Shown: in pieces, positions 16,068 to 24,409 of the stretch
Numbering within the stretch: position 1 is the first letter of the stretch
How the letters are laid out: every line of letters begins with the position of its first letter
Origin: Woeseiaceae bacterium
GTDB taxonomy: Bacteria > Pseudomonadota > Gammaproteobacteria > Steroidobacterales > Woeseiaceae
Assembly (NCBI GenBank): GCA_011772865.1
Contig: WVYQ01000006.1
Span: forward strand, 43,953 to 82,078
Reading direction: 5' to 3'
DNA length: 38,126 nt
The notes under the pieces: generated by a model
Told to the model about the DNA's origin: nothing
Database searches by the model: none
What the model saw: the letters and a program-made list of their open reading frames with translations, nothing else
Translations under genes and position numbers: made by a program

Positions 16068-16940
16068 ATGAGTCACGCCCACGACACAAGCAACATGCGC
16101 CGCGTCACGATCGCGCTGGTCATGACCGGTGTGTTCATGATCGTCGAGGTCATCGGCGGCATCCTGTCCGGCTCCCTCGCACTGCTTGCCGACGCGGGCC
16201 ACATGTTGACCGACACCATGGCCCTGGCGCTCGCCGCCGTGGCTTTTCACGTCAGCAAGCGCCCGGCCGACACGAAGCTGACCTATGGTTACCAGCGCTT
16301 CCAGATCCTCGCGGCGTTCGTCAATGGGCTCAGCCTGCTGTTCATCGTCGGGTGGATACTCTATGAGGCTGTCAATCGCTACATCGCGCCACAGGAGGTC
16401 ATGGGGCGCACGATGCTGATCGTGGCGACGGCGGGTCTCATCGTCAATGTCATTTCCTTCACGGTGCTGCACGGCGGCGACAGGGAAAACCTGAACATCC
16501 GCGGCGCGGCATTGCACGTTGCGGGTGATCTCCTCGGGTCCGTTGCCGCGATTGTCGCCGCCATCGTCATCATCTACACGGGCTGGATGCAGATCGACCC
16601 GATACTCTCGGTCGCGGTTGCAATCCTGATTCTCAAGAGCGCTTGGGCGCTCGTACGCCACAGCGCGCACGTGCTGCTCGAAGGCGCTCCCGATTGGCTG
16701 GATATTGACGCGATGCAGGGGAACCTCGTGAAGCGGATTCCTGAGGTCGCGAGCATTCACCACGTGCACGTCTGGGGAATGACCCCCCAGCAGCTCATGC
16801 TGACGATGCACGTTTGCTGCAAATCCGAGCTTGGAAATCCGACCGACGTCATTCGTCAAGTCAAAGCGTTACTACGAGAAGAATATGGCATCGGCCACTC
16901 CACCATTGAGTTGGAGACGAGCGATTGTGCTGACCACTAG
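16068..16940 (+). CDS. Cation diffusion facilitator (CzcD/ZitB-like zinc exporter)
   Basis: A 290-residue inner-membrane metal/proton antiporter of the CDF family with six transmembrane helices and a cytoplasmic C-terminal domain. Metal-site motifs are HMLTD in helix 2 (LADAGHMLTDTMALALA) and HVAGD in helix 5 (ALHVAGDLLGS), the HxxxD pair typical for Zn2+-selective members. A short His-containing N-terminus (MSHAHD) and the cytoplasmic domain motif IHHVHVWGMTP are further support. It likely exports Zn2+, perhaps Cd2+ or Co2+. It starts 15 bases after the M20 peptidase and may share that operon. Its stop codon falls at the left edge of an 87-base imperfect palindrome. Confidence 0.92.
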   Translation: MSHAHDTSNMRRVTIALVMTGVFMIVEVIGGILSGSLALLADAGHMLTDTMALALAAVAFHVSKRPADTKLTYGYQRFQILAAFVNGLSLLFIVGWILYEAVNRYIAPQEVMGRTMLIVATAGLIVNVISFTVLHGGDRENLNIRGAALHVAGDLLGSVAAIVAAIVIIYTGWMQIDPILSVAVAILILKSAWALVRHSAHVLLEGAPDWLDIDAMQGNLVKRIPEVASIHHVHVWGMTPQQLMLTMHVCCKSELGNPTDVIRQVKALLREEYGIGHSTIELETSDCADH

Positions 16941-17025
16941 CACCCGTGCGAGGGGAAGTGCTCAGCGGAAGTAAAGCGCAGCGCAGCGAGCCATGAAGCT
17001 GAGTACTTACCGGAGCGCGGGTGCT
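16939..17025. repeat. 87-base imperfect palindrome between convergent genes
   Basis: The outer arms AGCACCCG (16939-16946) and CGGGTGCT (17018-17025) are perfect complements. Inside, after 9 unpaired bases on each side, AAGTGCTCAGC (16956-16966) pairs with GCTGAGTACTT (16998-17008) with a single G-U. The 31-base centre contains a tandem AGCGC run. The element fills the space between the CDF and hpt stop codons. There is no terminal T-run, so it is not a typical intrinsic terminator. A mobile palindromic repeat or a structured RNA is possible. Confidence 0.7.
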
Positions 17026-17030
17026 GTGAA

Positions 17031-17561
17031 TCAGTCGGTGGGCGTTACATTCCCAATATATGGAAGCGTGCGATTCTGCTCGGCGTAGTCGAGTCCGTAA
17101 CCGACCACCCACTCGTCGCCGATTTCGAAGCCGATATAGTCGATGTCGATATCGACCTTGGTGTGGTTCGCCTTGTGGAGGAGGGTGCAGGTCCTGATCG
17201 ATGCGGGATTGTGGGATTCGAGAATGCCGATGAGGTAACCGAGGGTGTTACCGGTGTCGACGATGTCCTCGACAATCAGGACATGCCGCCCTTCGATGCT
17301 CCCGCGTACGTCCATGACGAGCCGCACGGCGCCACTCTTGCTGCCGGTGCCATAACTCGATACGGCGATGAACTCGATCGCGCGCGGTATCGTCAGGTTG
17401 CGTGCCAGATCGGCCAGGAAGATGAACGCACCCTTGAGGACGCCGATCAGGACGAGTTCGCCTTTGTCGGCATAATCCGCAGAGATCTTGCCGGCCAGTT
17501 CGGCAACGCGTTCTCGGATATCCGATTCGGCGATCATGACAGGGGGCTGGGTGTCGCTCAC
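17031..17561 (-). CDS. hpt: Hypoxanthine phosphoribosyltransferase
   Basis: A 176-residue cytoplasmic purine salvage enzyme that makes IMP (and possibly GMP) from hypoxanthine or guanine and PRPP. The type I PRTase PRPP motif VLIVEDIVDTGNTL is at residues 94-107 with the acidic pair E98/D99. The pyrophosphate loop LIGVLKGAFIFLADL (38-52), the flexible-loop SSYGTGSKSGAV and the base-binding DYIGFEIGDEWVVGYGLDYAEQNR are all present. The start is a GTG at 17561, preceded by a strong ribosome site GAGGAG six bases upstream; the nearby ATG is out of frame and immediately followed by a stop. It is divergent from the deoxynucleoside kinase gene with 40 bases between starts, which groups two nucleoside salvage functions. 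Confidence 0.93.
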   Translation of the reverse strand: MSDTQPPVMIAESDIRERVAELAGKISADYADKGELVLIGVLKGAFIFLADLARNLTIPRAIEFIAVSSYGTGSKSGAVRLVMDVRGSIEGRHVLIVEDIVDTGNTLGYLIGILESHNPASIRTCTLLHKANHTKVDIDIDYIGFEIGDEWVVGYGLDYAEQNRTLPYIGNVTPTD

Positions 17562-17601
17562 ATGGCACTCCTCGGCAGCTTATTGCGGTAAGGTATCACG
17601 G

Positions 17602-18240
17602 ATGAAGCGCTCTATCGCCATTGCGGGCAACATGGGTTCGGGCAAGTCGACCCTCGTCGAATTCCTGTCCCGTACCTATGGCGTGACGCCGTTTTACGAG
17701 CCTAATGACGAGAATCCGTACCTCGCTGATTTTTACAAGGACATGAAGGCCTGGGCGTTCCAATCACAGCTCTATTTCCTGAGCAGCAAGTTTCGTTTGC
17801 ACCAGGAACTGGACAGGCAACCCGGCGTCGTCGCCCTCGACCGGACCATCTTTGAGGACGCCGAGATCTTTGCGACCGCATTGCACCAGATGCGCAAGAT
17901 CTCGAAGCGCGACTGGGCGACGTACCAGGGATTCTACGGGGCGATCCTCGATGCTATCCAGCCGCCTGACCTGATGATCTACCTGCGGTGTTCAATGCGA
18001 ACCTTACGCCAGCGAATTGCGCTGCGCGGCCGCAAGATGGAGCAGGACGTGCCCCTGTCTTACCTGAAGCGGCTCGAGCGGCTCTATGATGCATGGATCG
18101 AGTCTTACGACATGAGCGACGTCCTGGTGCTCGAGACCGACCAGCTCGACTACATACACGACCTGTTGCACCGACTGGATGTGATGGAACGCATCGAAGC
18201 CGAGTTGCCACCCGAGTTCGGCAAGCCCGCCTGCATCTGA
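17602..18240 (+). CDS. Deoxynucleoside kinase (dNK/dGK family)
   Basis: A 212-residue cytoplasmic P-loop kinase that likely phosphorylates a deoxynucleoside (deoxyadenosine, deoxyguanosine or deoxycytidine) for salvage. Motifs are the P-loop GNMGSGKST (9-17), FYEP (E33, substrate base/sugar contact), the Gln of WAFQSQLYFL (Q54), the DRT motif VALDRTIFEDAEIF (D80-T82) and the Arg-rich lid RQRIALRGRKMEQD. The length and DRS/DRT motif match the bacterial dNK family (PF01712) better than thymidylate kinase. I chose the ATG at 17602, immediately before the P-loop strand; an upstream frame extension to 17488 would overlap the divergent hpt gene. The exact nucleoside specificity cannot be told from sequence alone. 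Confidence 0.9.
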   Translation: MKRSIAIAGNMGSGKSTLVEFLSRTYGVTPFYEPNDENPYLADFYKDMKAWAFQSQLYFLSSKFRLHQELDRQPGVVALDRTIFEDAEIFATALHQMRKISKRDWATYQGFYGAILDAIQPPDLMIYLRCSMRTLRQRIALRGRKMEQDVPLSYLKRLERLYDAWIESYDMSDVLVLETDQLDYIHDLLHRLDVMERIEAELPPEFGKPACI

Positions 18241-18281
18241 CGCGCCGATTGCACAAGCATTGCATTAGGTACAATCCACTA

Positions 18282-18313
18282 TTGCAATCACAAATGCGAA
18301 TCATTATCATTTT
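18282..18313 (+). promoter_or_regulatory. feoAB promoter with overlapping Fur-box-like operator
   Basis: TTGCAA (18282-18287), a 17-base spacer and TATCAT (18305-18310) form a good sigma70 promoter. The -10 is embedded in AATGCGAATCATTATCATT (18293-18311), which resembles the 19-base Fur box and contains its AATCATTATC half. Iron-bound Fur would block RNA polymerase here, giving iron-repressed feoAB. A second possible -10, TACAAT, lies at 18270-18275. Confidence 0.75.
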
Positions 18314-18350
18314 CAGCATCCTGAGGGAATTGCTACAAAAACAGGCGGTT

Positions 18351-18602
18351 ATGGAAATCAATGGCAAGTCGCTCGCGTCCCTGAAACGTGGCCAGAAAGG
18401 GATTATCGCTGCAGTGGATGCGACGGATCCGCAAGTGCAGCGGCTGATGACGCTCGGCCTGGTCGAGGGCACCGAAGTCGAGCTTGCCGGCGCCGCACTC
18501 GGTGGCGACCCGATGGAATTCAGGCTCTTCGGTTGCGGCATTTCCCTGCGCCAGGAGCAAGCTCGCCGGTTCAAGGTCGCCTCGCTCGACTCCGGTGGCT
18601 AA
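18351..18602 (+). CDS. feoA: Ferrous iron transport protein A
   Basis: An 83-residue cytoplasmic SH3-like protein that assists FeoB. It shows the FeoA pattern: SLASLKRGQKGIIAAVD, RLMTLGLVEGTEVELAGAALGGDP, and the closing strand LFGCGISLRQEQARRFKV. The ATG at 18351 is chosen because the conserved domain begins there and it lies downstream of the promoter and Fur-box-like site. An in-frame ATG at 18294 falls inside the operator and would predate the likely transcript. The stop (18600-18602) overlaps the GTG start of feoB by 8 bases, so the two are translationally coupled. No feoC is visible. Confidence 0.92.
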   Translation: MEINGKSLASLKRGQKGIIAAVDATDPQVQRLMTLGLVEGTEVELAGAALGGDPMEFRLFGCGISLRQEQARRFKVASLDSGG

Positions 18603-20712
18603 GACACCCGTTACCCGCATACCAGTAACCGACATCTCCGTAAACCGGCAGCCTTCTGCCAGCATCGCGGTTGTCGGTAGCCCCAATTCCGGCAAGAGCA
18701 CGCTATTCAATCGCCTGACGGGTCTCAGGCAGCGCATTGGCAACTACCCGGGCGTAACGGTCGAAAAACACATTGGCACGCTAAAGACCGACGACCAGAC
18801 CATTGAGCTGGTCGATCTTCCGGGCACGCATGGGCTCAGCGCGCATTCGTATGAGGAGCAGATCGCGATCGATGTCATTTTCGGTCGTATGGAAGGCACG
18901 CAGCCGCCCGACGCAATCCTGGCCGTTGTCGACGCGACCAACCTCTACCAGGGTTTATACCTCGTGCAGCAACTGCTCGATCTCGAGCGCCCCGTCGTCG
19001 TCGCATTGACGATGTCGGACGCTGCCGAGACAGCCGGCGTCACCATCGACGTAGGCGCGCTCGAGGCACGGCTGGGCGGCACGAAAGTCTGCCGCGTTGT
19101 CGCGACGACCGGGCAGGGCATTGCCGAATTGCGTGACGCGCTCGTCGAGTTACCCGGGCAGGGGGCAGTCGCGCCAACGCCCGCCTGGCCGGAGTTGACC
19201 GAGGCGGCTCGCGATCTTGCGGATGGGGCGGGTGTCCCATTGTCCGTCGCCGAAATCGAGCGCCTGATCATCGATGGCAATACCGGCGCCAACGAGCACG
19301 TACTCGAATGTCTCGGCCCTGACGGCCCGGCGAAAGTCGACAAGTATCGCGAAGAATTATTCGGTTACGATCCGCCGCTCGCGCGCGAGGCACGCGTTCG
19401 CTATGCCTGGGTTCGTGACGTGCTGCAGGAAGTGCAGCAGAGCGCTCCACCTTTCTACTCCTGGCGAACGAGGCTCGGGGCATTTCTCAACAGGCCAATC
19501 CCGGGCACGATCGGCCTTTTCCTGGTCATGGCGGTCGTATTCCAGGCCGTGTTCGCCTGGGCGACGCCGATCATGGATATGATCGACGATGTGACAGTCA
19601 GCCTCGGTATTGCCGTCACAGCGCAACTCGGCGATGGTGCGCTCGCCAGCCTTGTAGCAGACGGTGTCATCGCGGGCGTGGGCAGCGTCGTCATCTTCCT
19701 GCCGCAGATCCTGATCCTGTTCGTATTCATAATCCTGCTCGAAGACTCGGGTTACCTGGCAAGGGCGGCGTACCTAATGGACCGTGCCATGCGGTCTGTC
19801 GGACTTTCGGGCCAGTCGATTATCCCGATGATCTCGAGTTTTGCCTGCGCCGTACCGGGCATCATGGCGACGCGTGTCATTCCGAACCGGCGCGATCGCA
19901 TTGCAACGATCCTGGCCGCGCCATTCATGACGTGCTCGGCACGACTGCCAGTCTACGCATTGCTGATCGCCGCATTCGTCCCGCAACGCGATGTCGGGTT
20001 CCTGAACCTGCAGGGACTCGTACTGTTCGGTCTCTACATGTTCGGTATAACGGGCGGAATCCTGACCGCGCTCCTGATTCGCAAGACTGCTCTGCGTGGC
20101 CCGAAGCAGCCGTTTGCGCTGATGCTTCCCGAATTCAGGCGGCCCAACATCCGCACCGTCGCGATTCAGTTGCTTGGCCGGGCGCGTGTGTTCCTCTATC
20201 GAGCGGGCACGGTCATCTTCGCGGTGGCTGTCGTCGTCTGGGCGCTGGCGTATTTCCCGCGCGCCGACGACATCGACCCGTTGATGACCGAGAACGAAGC
20301 CGCCGCGACGCAGCTCGAACAAAGCTGGCTCGGCAGGGCGGGCAAGTTCGTCGAGCCAGCCTTCGAGCCGCTCGGCTGGGATTGGCGCGTGTCGTCCGCG
20401 GTTATCGCCGGATTTCCGGCTCGCGAAGTTGTTGTCGCCGTGCTCGGCACGGTGTATGCCGTCGGCGACGATGCCGACGAGGCGACGCTGTCCGAGCGAC
20501 TACGATCCGCAACATGGCCCGATGGCAGGCCGATCTTCACGTTGCCGATGGTCATCGGCCTGCTGATTTTCTATGCCTGCTGCCTGCAGTGCGCTGCGAC
20601 GCTGGCCGTTATACGACGAGAAACCAATACCTGGCGGTGGCCCGTGTTTGCATGGGCCTACATGACCACGATTGGCTACGTGGGCGCATTGCTCGCGTTC
20701 CAGCTCTTATAG
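18595..20712 (+). CDS. feoB: Ferrous iron transporter FeoB
   Basis: A 705-residue inner-membrane Fe2+ transporter with an N-terminal G domain. G1 is GSPNSGKS (28-35), switch region YPGVTVEKHIG, G3 DLPG (74-77). The G4 position reads TMSD (139-142), whereas the family norm is NxxD, so the guanine-contacting Asn is Thr. The membrane part includes the gate motifs SSFACAVPGIMATR and APFMTCSARLPVYALL, and the end CCLQCAATLAVIRRET. I assign the GTG at 18595, which overlaps feoA by 8 bases, because no ATG occurs before the G1 strand. Upstream codons belong to an alternative frame of feoA. The stop overlaps the convergent aminotransferase stop by 6 bases. Repression by Fur is likely from the site at 18293-18311. 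Confidence 0.95.
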   Translation: MAKTPVTRIPVTDISVNRQPSASIAVVGSPNSGKSTLFNRLTGLRQRIGNYPGVTVEKHIGTLKTDDQTIELVDLPGTHGLSAHSYEEQIAIDVIFGRMEGTQPPDAILAVVDATNLYQGLYLVQQLLDLERPVVVALTMSDAAETAGVTIDVGALEARLGGTKVCRVVATTGQGIAELRDALVELPGQGAVAPTPAWPELTEAARDLADGAGVPLSVAEIERLIIDGNTGANEHVLECLGPDGPAKVDKYREELFGYDPPLAREARVRYAWVRDVLQEVQQSAPPFYSWRTRLGAFLNRPIPGTIGLFLVMAVVFQAVFAWATPIMDMIDDVTVSLGIAVTAQLGDGALASLVADGVIAGVGSVVIFLPQILILFVFIILLEDSGYLARAAYLMDRAMRSVGLSGQSIIPMISSFACAVPGIMATRVIPNRRDRIATILAAPFMTCSARLPVYALLIAAFVPQRDVGFLNLQGLVLFGLYMFGITGGILTALLIRKTALRGPKQPFALMLPEFRRPNIRTVAIQLLGRARVFLYRAGTVIFAVAVVVWALAYFPRADDIDPLMTENEAAATQLEQSWLGRAGKFVEPAFEPLGWDWRVSSAVIAGFPAREVVVAVLGTVYAVGDDADEATLSERLRSATWPDGRPIFTLPMVIGLLIFYACCLQCAATLAVIRRETNTWRWPVFAWAYMTTIGYVGALLAFQLL

Positions 20713-21882
20713 ACGAGCCAGTTTCTCGACGGCATCGGCAAGCATGTCGTCGTCTTTTGCAAAACAGAAACGCAACCGCGTTCCCGTGAACGGCTGCTCA
20801 CAAAAGACCGAGAGCGGAATCGAAGCGACGCCGATTTCACGCGTCCAGCGCTGCGCAACCTCGACGTCGAGTTCGTCGCTGATGTCGCCATAGTCGACAA
20901 TCTGGAAAAACGTGCTGCGTGCCGGCTGAAGTCGCAGCCGGGTTTGCTCGAGCAAGCTGCAAAAGAAATCCCGTTTTTCCTGGTAGAACGCCGACAGGTG
21001 CTCGTAAAAGTGCGGGTCGCTGGTGAGGTAATCGGCCAGCCCGTGCTGCATAGGTGTGCTGACAGCGAAGGTCGCGAACTGGTGGACTTTCCGAAACTCG
21101 CTGGTGAGTTCCGGCTTCGCGAGGCAATAGCCGACTTTCCATCCCGTCGCGTGAAATGTCTTGCCGAACGAGCAGGTGACCACGCAGCGCTCCCAGAGTT
21201 CGTCATGACTCGCAATACTGTGATGGTGTTGACCGTCGAAAACAATGTGCTCATAGACTTCGTCCGATAGCACGTAGGCCCCGGATCCGCGAAGCGTTTC
21301 GGCAAGTCGATCGAGGTCGGCAGGTTCAAGGACTGCGCCGGTCGGATTGTGCGGGAAATTGACGATGACGAGGCGCGTCCGGTCCGACAGAGCATCTGCG
21401 AGCCGCTGCCAGTCGATCTCGAAATCGCTGCCATTACCGGCGATGCGCAATGGCACATGCTGTGTCGTCCCACCCGCCAGCGTTACCGCCGGTTCGTAGG
21501 AGTCGTAGGCAGGGTCGAAGACGATGACGTCGTCGCCGGGTCTGACCAGGGCCTGTATCGTGCTGAATAGTCCTTCGGTTGCGCCGGTGCAGACCGTGAC
21601 TTCGGTGGCCGGATCGACTGCCCGGCCCTGCAGGCGAGCCGTCTTGGCGGCGATCGCCTCTCGCAGTTCGGGAATGCCGGACATCGGCGCGTACTGGTTA
21701 CCGCCATGTTTGAGGTGCCAGGCGATACGGTCGGTCAACGCTTCGGGAGGGTCGAAGCTCGGAAAGCCCTGCGACAGGTTGATCGCGCCGCAATCCGCTG
21801 CGAGCTGACTCATCACCGTGAAGATCGTCGTGCCGACGTCAGGTAGTTTGCTGGATACGGGAGGCGACATGCTTTGCACCAT
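20707..21882 (-). CDS. PLP-dependent aminotransferase, methionine/kynurenine aminotransferase-like (YbdL type)
   Basis: A 391-residue class I/II aminotransferase. It has the fold-type I landmarks: INLSQGFPSFDPPEAL, NQYAPMSGIPELREAIA, TVCTGATEGLFSTIQAL, DPAYDSYEP, the PLP-contacting NFPHNPTGAV and LSDEVYEHIVFD, the Schiff-base lysine in CSFGKTFHATGWKVGY, and the C-terminal Arg in GTRLRFCFAK. The QGFPSFDPP and HATGWKVGY signatures fit the methionine aminotransferase YbdL and kynurenine aminotransferase group. It probably transfers the amino group from methionine or aromatic/branched residues to a 2-oxo acid. I start it at the ATG at 21882; an ATG four codons downstream is the alternative. It lies 25 bases after the GGDEF/EAL gene on the same strand. 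Confidence 0.9.
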   Translation of the reverse strand: MVQSMSPPVSSKLPDVGTTIFTVMSQLAADCGAINLSQGFPSFDPPEALTDRIAWHLKHGGNQYAPMSGIPELREAIAAKTARLQGRAVDPATEVTVCTGATEGLFSTIQALVRPGDDVIVFDPAYDSYEPAVTLAGGTTQHVPLRIAGNGSDFEIDWQRLADALSDRTRLVIVNFPHNPTGAVLEPADLDRLAETLRGSGAYVLSDEVYEHIVFDGQHHHSIASHDELWERCVVTCSFGKTFHATGWKVGYCLAKPELTSEFRKVHQFATFAVSTPMQHGLADYLTSDPHFYEHLSAFYQEKRDFFCSLLEQTRLRLQPARSTFFQIVDYGDISDELDVEVAQRWTREIGVASIPLSVFCEQPFTGTRLRFCFAKDDDMLADAVEKLARL

Positions 21883-21907
21883 GGCGCCGAGAATAGTAGC
21901 AGCGCCG

Positions 21908-24265
21908 TCAGGACGCAAAGGCGCGTCCGGAAAGCCGGCGTTCGATCACCGGTTTCGGCTCATAGCTTTCCAACCAGGCTGCTAAATCAGGCGCTTGCAT
22001 CGCTTTACTCAGATAGTAGCCCTGGGCCTGCTGGCAGCCATGGGTGGCAATTCGCCGCAGGGTTTTCCCGTCTTCGACTCCCTCGGCGACGACCTCGAGA
22101 CCCATGCCATGGGCGAGCTCGACCGTGGTACGCACGATGGAGTCATTGAGGTCGTCGTCGCAAATTCCTTGCACGAAGGATTTGTCGATCTTGAGTTCGT
22201 GCAGCGGGATGTTTCGCAGCTGCGCGAGCGATGAGTGCCCGGTCCCGAAGTCGTCCATTGATATTCTGACGCCGAGATCGCGCAACGCCTCCAGTACTGC
22301 GACGGAGCGTCGCAAATCTTCCATGATGGAGTTCTCGGTCACTTCGAGTGTCAGTTTATCGGCTCGGAATGAATACTCCTTGAGTATCTGGATGATGTGG
22401 TAAGGCAGATACTCGTCCAGCAGGTCGCGCACCGACAGGTTTACCGAGACCTGCAGCGAATGTCCTTTCGTGTCGCATTCGCGGCATTGGCGAACTGCCT
22501 CGGCGATAACATGCCTCGTCAACACAACAATCGTGCCAGATTGCTCGGCTACCGGGATAAAGTCATCGGGACTGAGAAAACCGAGCTCGGGGTGCTGCCA
22601 GCGTACCAGGGCCTCTGCGCCACATATGTTGCCGTCGGGCAGAGACATTTTTGGCTGGTACCAGGTCTGGATCTCGCCGCGCCGCAACGCTGCGGGCAGG
22701 TCATTGACAATCTTCAGGCGGCGCAGGAATTCGTCCTCGCGACCCTCCTTGTAGACACGTACCCGTTCATTGGCCGCCTCGGCGTCGCTCCTCGCGATGG
22801 ACGCAAAGCGCAGCAGGTCTGCGGCAGCAGCGCCATGGCGTGGGAAGGCGGCTATGCCGACCTGGGTCTGCAGGATGATGTTGATGCGACCCAGCGTCAC
22901 GCCCGAACCAAGCAGGTTCTCGATTCGATCAACGTATGCGAGCGCATCTTCGACGTCCTGACCGGGCAGCACGAGTACGAATTCATTCGTTCCGGTATGA
23001 CCCAGCAATTCGACATCCGAAAAGTTTCTCCGCAAGTGTTTTGCTGTTAGGCGAATCAGCTCGTCTGTGGCGTGATGACCCAGGGTCGAGGAGATCTCGC
23101 TCATGCGCAGGAGTTGGACTGACAGGATCGCGATTTCGCTGCCCGTTTTTCCTGCATTTTCGATCAGCTGCGTCAGCTGTTTCAATATCAGTGCGCGGTT
23201 CGGCAGGTCTGTCAACGGGTCATGCAAGGCATGGTGCGAGATGCGCTGCTCGCGTTCGGCGATGGCAGTCTGCATGGCGTTAAAGCTCGAGGCGAGCTGT
23301 CCAAATTCGTCGTCTGCCTTCACTTCCACCACATTTTCATAGTTACCGGATATCATTCGCCTGGCTGCGCCGGCCAGTATTCGGAGAGGCTGCGCAATCG
23401 TCGTGGAGAACCAGGCGCCCGCCATGGCGACGAGCGCGACCAACGCTGCACCGAACGCGACGAGAGCGGTGCGGGCTTCAACATAGGGTTGCATCGCCTG
23501 TTCCATTGAGCGCTGCAGTACGATGACGATGGATGGTTCATTACTGATGAACGGTGTCTGGATGGTCAACGAGTGATCGTCATCGCTGCTCGCCATGTAC
23601 ACCGAGTTGAATCCGTGGTTCAGGTCGATCTGGTCGGGAGCAGCGCTTTGGCTGGCAATGATCGTTTTGAAGTTGCCACCGTCATGAATGATAGAGACTT
23701 CAAGGCCGGTTAAGCCGGCGATGCGTTCGGTGAGCGTGTTGTCGATCGAGAACCCCAGTACAACCCACCCGATCGTGACTGGCGCACGAAGCGGTACCGC
23801 GAACATGTGATACGCCGCGTCGCCGAAGAGTGTCGTCGACTCAACGTCGCTGCGACTTGCATCCGCAATGAGCTGTTTGACATCGACGCGACTTCGAATT
23901 GATGCTGCGAACGTACTGGCAATCATGACACCGTCAAGATCGACGAGTGCGGCGATGTCGGCGCCGACGCGACGGCTGTGATTGTCGAGTACAGACTCAA
24001 TTGTGGCTGCATCGCCAGTCGCCGCAGCTTCCTTCAGGCCGTAGTCTGCAGCCAGCACCGAGACGCTCGTGTGCAACTGGTCCGAGCGTGCGGCGAGGAA
24101 CTCGTCGACTACCGTTGCACCGATCATGAGCGACGCTTGGGCATCGGTTTGCACGTCGTTTTCCACCGTGCGCATCACGGCAATCAGAGTCACGATCTGG
24201 GCGACCGCGAGCGGGACGATCGTCAGAAGCAGCAACTTGGTGCGAAACGTTGTTCGTGAGGCCAT
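21908..24265 (-). CDS. Membrane sensor with HAMP, degenerate GGDEF and EAL domains (c-di-GMP phosphodiesterase)
   Basis: A 785-residue inner-membrane signalling protein. Layout: helix (11-33), periplasmic sensor region (about 34-265), helix (266-288), HAMP (289-340), GGDEF-fold domain (345-510) and EAL domain (520-770). The GGDEF site reads GTNEF (425-429), so cyclase activity is doubtful. The EAL site is complete: EALVR (551-555), NLSVRD (609-614), EVTEN (641-645), DDFGTG (671-676), KIDKSF (692-697) and AEGVE (727-731). It should hydrolyse c-di-GMP in response to a periplasmic cue. The start at 24265 is chosen for the typical MASRTTFRTKL membrane-entry N-terminus. It is divergent from a cupredoxin-like/porin-like gene pair, whose products may supply the cue. 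Confidence 0.92.
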   Translation of the reverse strand: MASRTTFRTKLLLLTIVPLAVAQIVTLIAVMRTVENDVQTDAQASLMIGATVVDEFLAARSDQLHTSVSVLAADYGLKEAAATGDAATIESVLDNHSRRVGADIAALVDLDGVMIASTFAASIRSRVDVKQLIADASRSDVESTTLFGDAAYHMFAVPLRAPVTIGWVVLGFSIDNTLTERIAGLTGLEVSIIHDGGNFKTIIASQSAAPDQIDLNHGFNSVYMASSDDDHSLTIQTPFISNEPSIVIVLQRSMEQAMQPYVEARTALVAFGAALVALVAMAGAWFSTTIAQPLRILAGAARRMISGNYENVVEVKADDEFGQLASSFNAMQTAIAEREQRISHHALHDPLTDLPNRALILKQLTQLIENAGKTGSEIAILSVQLLRMSEISSTLGHHATDELIRLTAKHLRRNFSDVELLGHTGTNEFVLVLPGQDVEDALAYVDRIENLLGSGVTLGRINIILQTQVGIAAFPRHGAAAADLLRFASIARSDAEAANERVRVYKEGREDEFLRRLKIVNDLPAALRRGEIQTWYQPKMSLPDGNICGAEALVRWQHPELGFLSPDDFIPVAEQSGTIVVLTRHVIAEAVRQCRECDTKGHSLQVSVNLSVRDLLDEYLPYHIIQILKEYSFRADKLTLEVTENSIMEDLRRSVAVLEALRDLGVRISMDDFGTGHSSLAQLRNIPLHELKIDKSFVQGICDDDLNDSIVRTTVELAHGMGLEVVAEGVEDGKTLRRIATHGCQQAQGYYLSKAMQAPDLAAWLESYEPKPVIERRLSGRAFAS

Positions 24266-24409
24266 ACGCAACCGTGCATAGTGCACAAAAATCAATGCCT
24301 TAGGAATTTTAGGCGTGTTTAGTCAAATGGAGTGTGCGGCAGTTCACGGTTGCGCGGCCGGAACGGCCCATACACTGAAGTCGGGTATCAATCCGGCGGT
24401 TAGAGCAAG
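24266..24409. promoter_or_regulatory. Divergent intergenic region between EAL gene and cupredoxin gene
   Basis: These 144 bases separate the two divergent starts. They hold a near-palindrome GTGCA-TAG-TGCAC (24274-24286), close to the EAL gene start, and GGCC-GGAAC-GGCC (24356-24368), upstream of the cupredoxin gene. Either could be an operator. A weak plus-strand promoter is TTGCGC (24350-24355), 15 bases, TACACT (24371-24376). None of these is strong. Confidence 0.35.

Noticed and set aside
18093-18350. N-terminal extension of feoA
   Set aside because: It runs back through the Fur-box promoter and the 3' end of the deoxynucleoside kinase; the conserved FeoA domain begins at 18351.
18484-18594. 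N-terminal extension of feoB
   Set aside because: It is an alternative frame of feoA; the GTG at 18595 with 8-base overlap is the plausible start.
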